DNA from: Paraescarpia echinospica
Taxonomy: Eukaryota > Annelida > Polychaeta > Sabellida > Siboglinidae
Direction: 5' to 3'
Assembly (NCBI GenBank): GCA_020002185.1
Contig: CM034532.1
Location: 24,054,135 to 24,118,134, forward strand
Length of the DNA: 64,000 nucleotides
Shown here: piece after piece, positions 61,545 to 64,000 of the stretch
Position numbering within the stretch: position 1 is the first letter of the stretch
How the letters are laid out: each line of letters opens with the position of its first letter
Made by a program: the position numbers and the translations under genes
The notes under the pieces: model-generated
Databases searched by the model: none
Told to the model about the DNA's origin: nothing
Seen by the model: the letters and a program-made list of their open reading frames with translations, nothing else

Positions 61545-63610
61545 AGCACTTATTTCGCATTCGCATGACGTAACGGGTGGTACAGACCAATTGCAACAAT
61601 ACTTCGATTTTCGGGAATGGGGAATGATTCTTGCTGCCATTCATTGATTGCCTTTGCACAGATGTTTGGGCAGTCCTTTGGCTCTTTGCCGCGATAGCAT
61701 TGCTTCCATCGAAGCAACTCTTCTGGTATCACGCTCTGAGATGGCATATCACTTTTGTACATGGCGATTGCTTCTTGCAGAAGTTCAGGCTTCTGCATGC
61801 ACAAACTGCTGGGATCAGGCCTAGGAGTCAAGTACTTATCTGGGATAATGCTGAAAACATATAGTTTGAAGCCACTTAACCAAACAGTCCTACCATGCCA
61901 ATTTAAGCAAATAACAAAATTAGCATCAACATATTTATTTGAAGTCTTTTTGATTATTTTAAATATCTTACAGGTTAATAGCTCTACTTAACACACATCT
62001 CATTTGAACGGTACAAGAACCACCTTAATCCAACCCATTTTACAACATCAAAACTATTAACGTTATTAACACCAGAATGCGCGCGCACACATATGCACAC
62101 CTTATACCAAATTATTTATTAACATTATCTTGGCATTTCAACACATACCCGAGAATCTACTAGAGATGTCATTGATCACACAATCCAGTAAAGATATGCA
62201 CAGGTTACGACGATAGTATTCCCCCGGACTCTCAGCTGGGACATTGCTGCGATGATGTTGTGTTCCGGCTACCCTCGGCCTGCTTGACTGGGCTCCAACG
62301 TCACCGGCCATCTCACAAGCTTGCTTGTAGTAATGGGTGAAGGTCTCATCTAAGTTTTCTCGCAGTTCCCTGTAGATAATAGTGAATTCTTGTACCTACG
62401 GCAGCGACGAGACTACATGAAAAACTAAAAGAATGATACATGTGACAAATTCACAAACGACGAAATTGTCACCAGAACACTCCACGGCCATGCACTCGTT
62501 AGCATTGCTCAATATACGTTAATACCTTTCTCCACCCTACATATTCCCAAATTTGATTATTTTTGGAGCTACACAAACGAAAAAAAACCCAGACAGACCA
62601 CGACAAGACTTAGAATGTTCTAAAACGAGATATGAGAGCATTCAATATTCTACTTGAAACATGGACTGCTGCTGACATGGATATGCCAAATTGACGTGCC
62701 ATGTTCCACACTGACCGTGATAATGATGACGGTAATCTCACTAAAAACAACACACTACGGCGCATGCGATGCCAAACCAAGGACCAGTACAAAATATTGC
62801 AGATTGAGAAATTAGTTGTACATGACAATGCTGTCATAATTTTGGTGTCTGATTATTTGTGGACCTATTTAAGTTTTACAATTAAGCCCTGTAAATGAAT
62901 GGACACAGCACGAGGTGCTTATTGTTGTATTAAACCATGAACACCAACGTTTGTACTTGACATGGCAGCGGCCCTATCTTGCCCACGCAGATCCTACAAC
63001 TTCTTATTTACTTCTCGAGGGACTCTTTGATTGCTGTGGCGATGTATTTGCCATGTCGTTCGCTGCAGATATACAAAATCACGACATTCCTCCCTGATAT
63101 TGTTGTATTTGTCGACGAACCACCTGACACAAAGCGCCAGTTGTTCCATGTTGTGGGGTGTAACCTCATCAGCTACCGTGGCAAAATACTGGGCTTCACT
63201 CACGTCCTCTAATATGGCAGCGAATATCTGCTTTTGGCCAGTGATATCGATAATCTTGTTCTGACATCTAGGCGACATACATGTATATGTTGCATTCTTT
63301 TTTCGAGGAGAGTCGACGTGTTGTTTGAGTAGATCGTCAGACTTTGATACATCCTTCAGGTAGGCGAGGAAATTTCCAGGATTTCCGTTGATAGCAACAT
63401 CATCATGTTTTCCTCTCAGTGCAATGCATTGCCTGCCGCAAAAGAGAACCGCATGTGCTATCCTGGTGACAATGTGCCTGTTCTCAGAGATCCTTTCAAG
63501 TAGTGCTTTGTCCATGTGGACAGGTATTGTTTGATGAGGACTGCTCATCGAGAAGCGCAAGCTATCCATAGCAGCAATATCATCTTTGTGGTAGCACTTG
63601 GTGGTGTGGC
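61545..63610 (-). pseudogene. hAT-transposase-like gene (52 kDa repressor / MYM-type group), broken
   Basis: Minus-strand pieces in order: 63610-62994 with ISENRHIVTRIAHAVLFCGR, QCIALRGKHDD, GNFLAYLKDVSKSDD and TGQKQIFAAILEDV plus a DEVT catalytic-type motif; a frame change near 63060 into GKYIATAIKESLEK then stop; a weak FGISMSAAVHVSSRILNA piece (about 62650-62710) resembling the G-x-D-G-A-x-N-M-S motif; 62390-62151 with ENLDETFTHYYKQA and ESPGEYYRRN; and 61865-61545 with IIPDKYLTPRPD and ELLRWKQCY. The order matches hAT-derived proteins of this group. The C-terminal dimerisation domain is missing. A GTATGT donor-like site at 62150 and a TTTTCAG near 61852 suggest an intron, but the phases do not agree. 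Confidence 0.7.
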
Positions 63611-63959
63611 CTTTTGTCCCGACATGGGTATGAGATGTTCAAACGGGGGGTGGGGGATGGATCGTTTTTGCATGGATATAGTTTATGAATGGGAAACAAC
63701 AAAACGCACATTGTTGGGGTTATACATGTAAAATAGTTAACTAACAATTTGTAACTACAACCACATGTTTAACGTCAGTGGATTATTATAGAAAACGGTT
63801 TGAACACTGTTGGCAAGATTACGTCAACAATTATGTATGTAAATTACAGCTAGTTTTCCGACAAATGGCGCTATGCTAAATAAGCTATGCCGTTATGGAT
63901 ATTCAGATTCTTCAGATGATGACAACGAAATACGTTTAGAACTAACGGAAACACTTTTC

Positions 63960-64000
63960 TTTTTTTGCAGATTTTGATCATTATAACAATATTGAACTAT
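63960..64000 (+). other. Possible splice acceptor at window end
   Basis: CTTTTCTTTTTTTGCAG| followed by an open stretch to the window edge. A good polypyrimidine tract, but with only about 30 bases of putative exon the call is weak. Confidence 0.2.

Noticed and set aside
63960..64000. Third exon of the secreted Cys-rich gene at the window end
   Set aside because: Acceptor is good but only about 30 bases follow, too few to judge frame or homology; a hAT remnant lies between.

Overview
The window looks like nuclear DNA of an animal, most likely a marine invertebrate. Coding segments are short exons bounded by GT..AG splice sites. Most of the sequence is non-LTR retrotransposon debris, tRNA-derived SINE pieces, hAT remnants, long (CA)n/(TG)n tracts and minisatellites. 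A mollusc is my best guess, because I recall animal relatives of the plant 'pathogen-related protein' mainly from molluscs. That is memory, not a search result.

The most informative genes are four copies of one three-exon gene, a homolog of plant pathogen-related proteins (SnoaL/NTF2-like fold, biochemical function unknown). Copy 1 (minus, 7.4-10.5 kb) is intact: 216 codons, TATA box and poly(A) signal. Copy 2 (plus, 13.6 kb) keeps only promoter and exon 1, and lies opposite copy 1 in a palindrome centred near 12.02 kb. Copy 3 (plus, 33.1-34.5 kb) has a nonsense codon, a 2-nt deletion and a lost splice donor; a LINE sits where exon 3 would be. Copy 4 (plus, 40.8-43.7 kb) is the most diverged: exons 2 and 3 are clean, but exon 1 dissolves into a TG repeat after codon 12.

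Region by region. 0-4.3 kb: a nearly full-length but decayed CR1-like LINE with an SGNH-esterase ORF1. 7-14.6 kb: palindromic duplicon with copies 1 and 2. 16-16.9 kb: about 200-bp degenerate tandem repeats. 17.1-17.8 kb: frameshifted rhodopsin-type GPCR fragment. 18.9-30.2 kb: a second, larger inverted repeat whose arms each carry a 31-bp and a 30-bp minisatellite. 30.7-35.6 kb: local duplications, an orphan exon with good splice sites, and copy 3. 35.6-37.6 kb: 5'-truncated LINE with a long RT frame. 39-43.7 kb: tandem array of tRNA-like heads, SINEs and copy 4. 44-48 kb: simple repeats and an evenly spaced 14-bp motif.

48-61 kb holds two exons of a probable secreted cysteine-rich protein: a signal-peptide exon at 48.4 kb and a Cys-rich phase 1-1 exon at 60.9 kb. 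The intervening DNA contains LINE fragments of at least four types and a partial duplication of the intron. 61.5-63.6 kb is a broken hAT-transposase-like gene on the minus strand.

The genes do not form a pathway. The unifying theme is gene birth and decay by inverted and direct duplication in repeat-rich DNA. All homology calls come from reading the sequence and were not searched.
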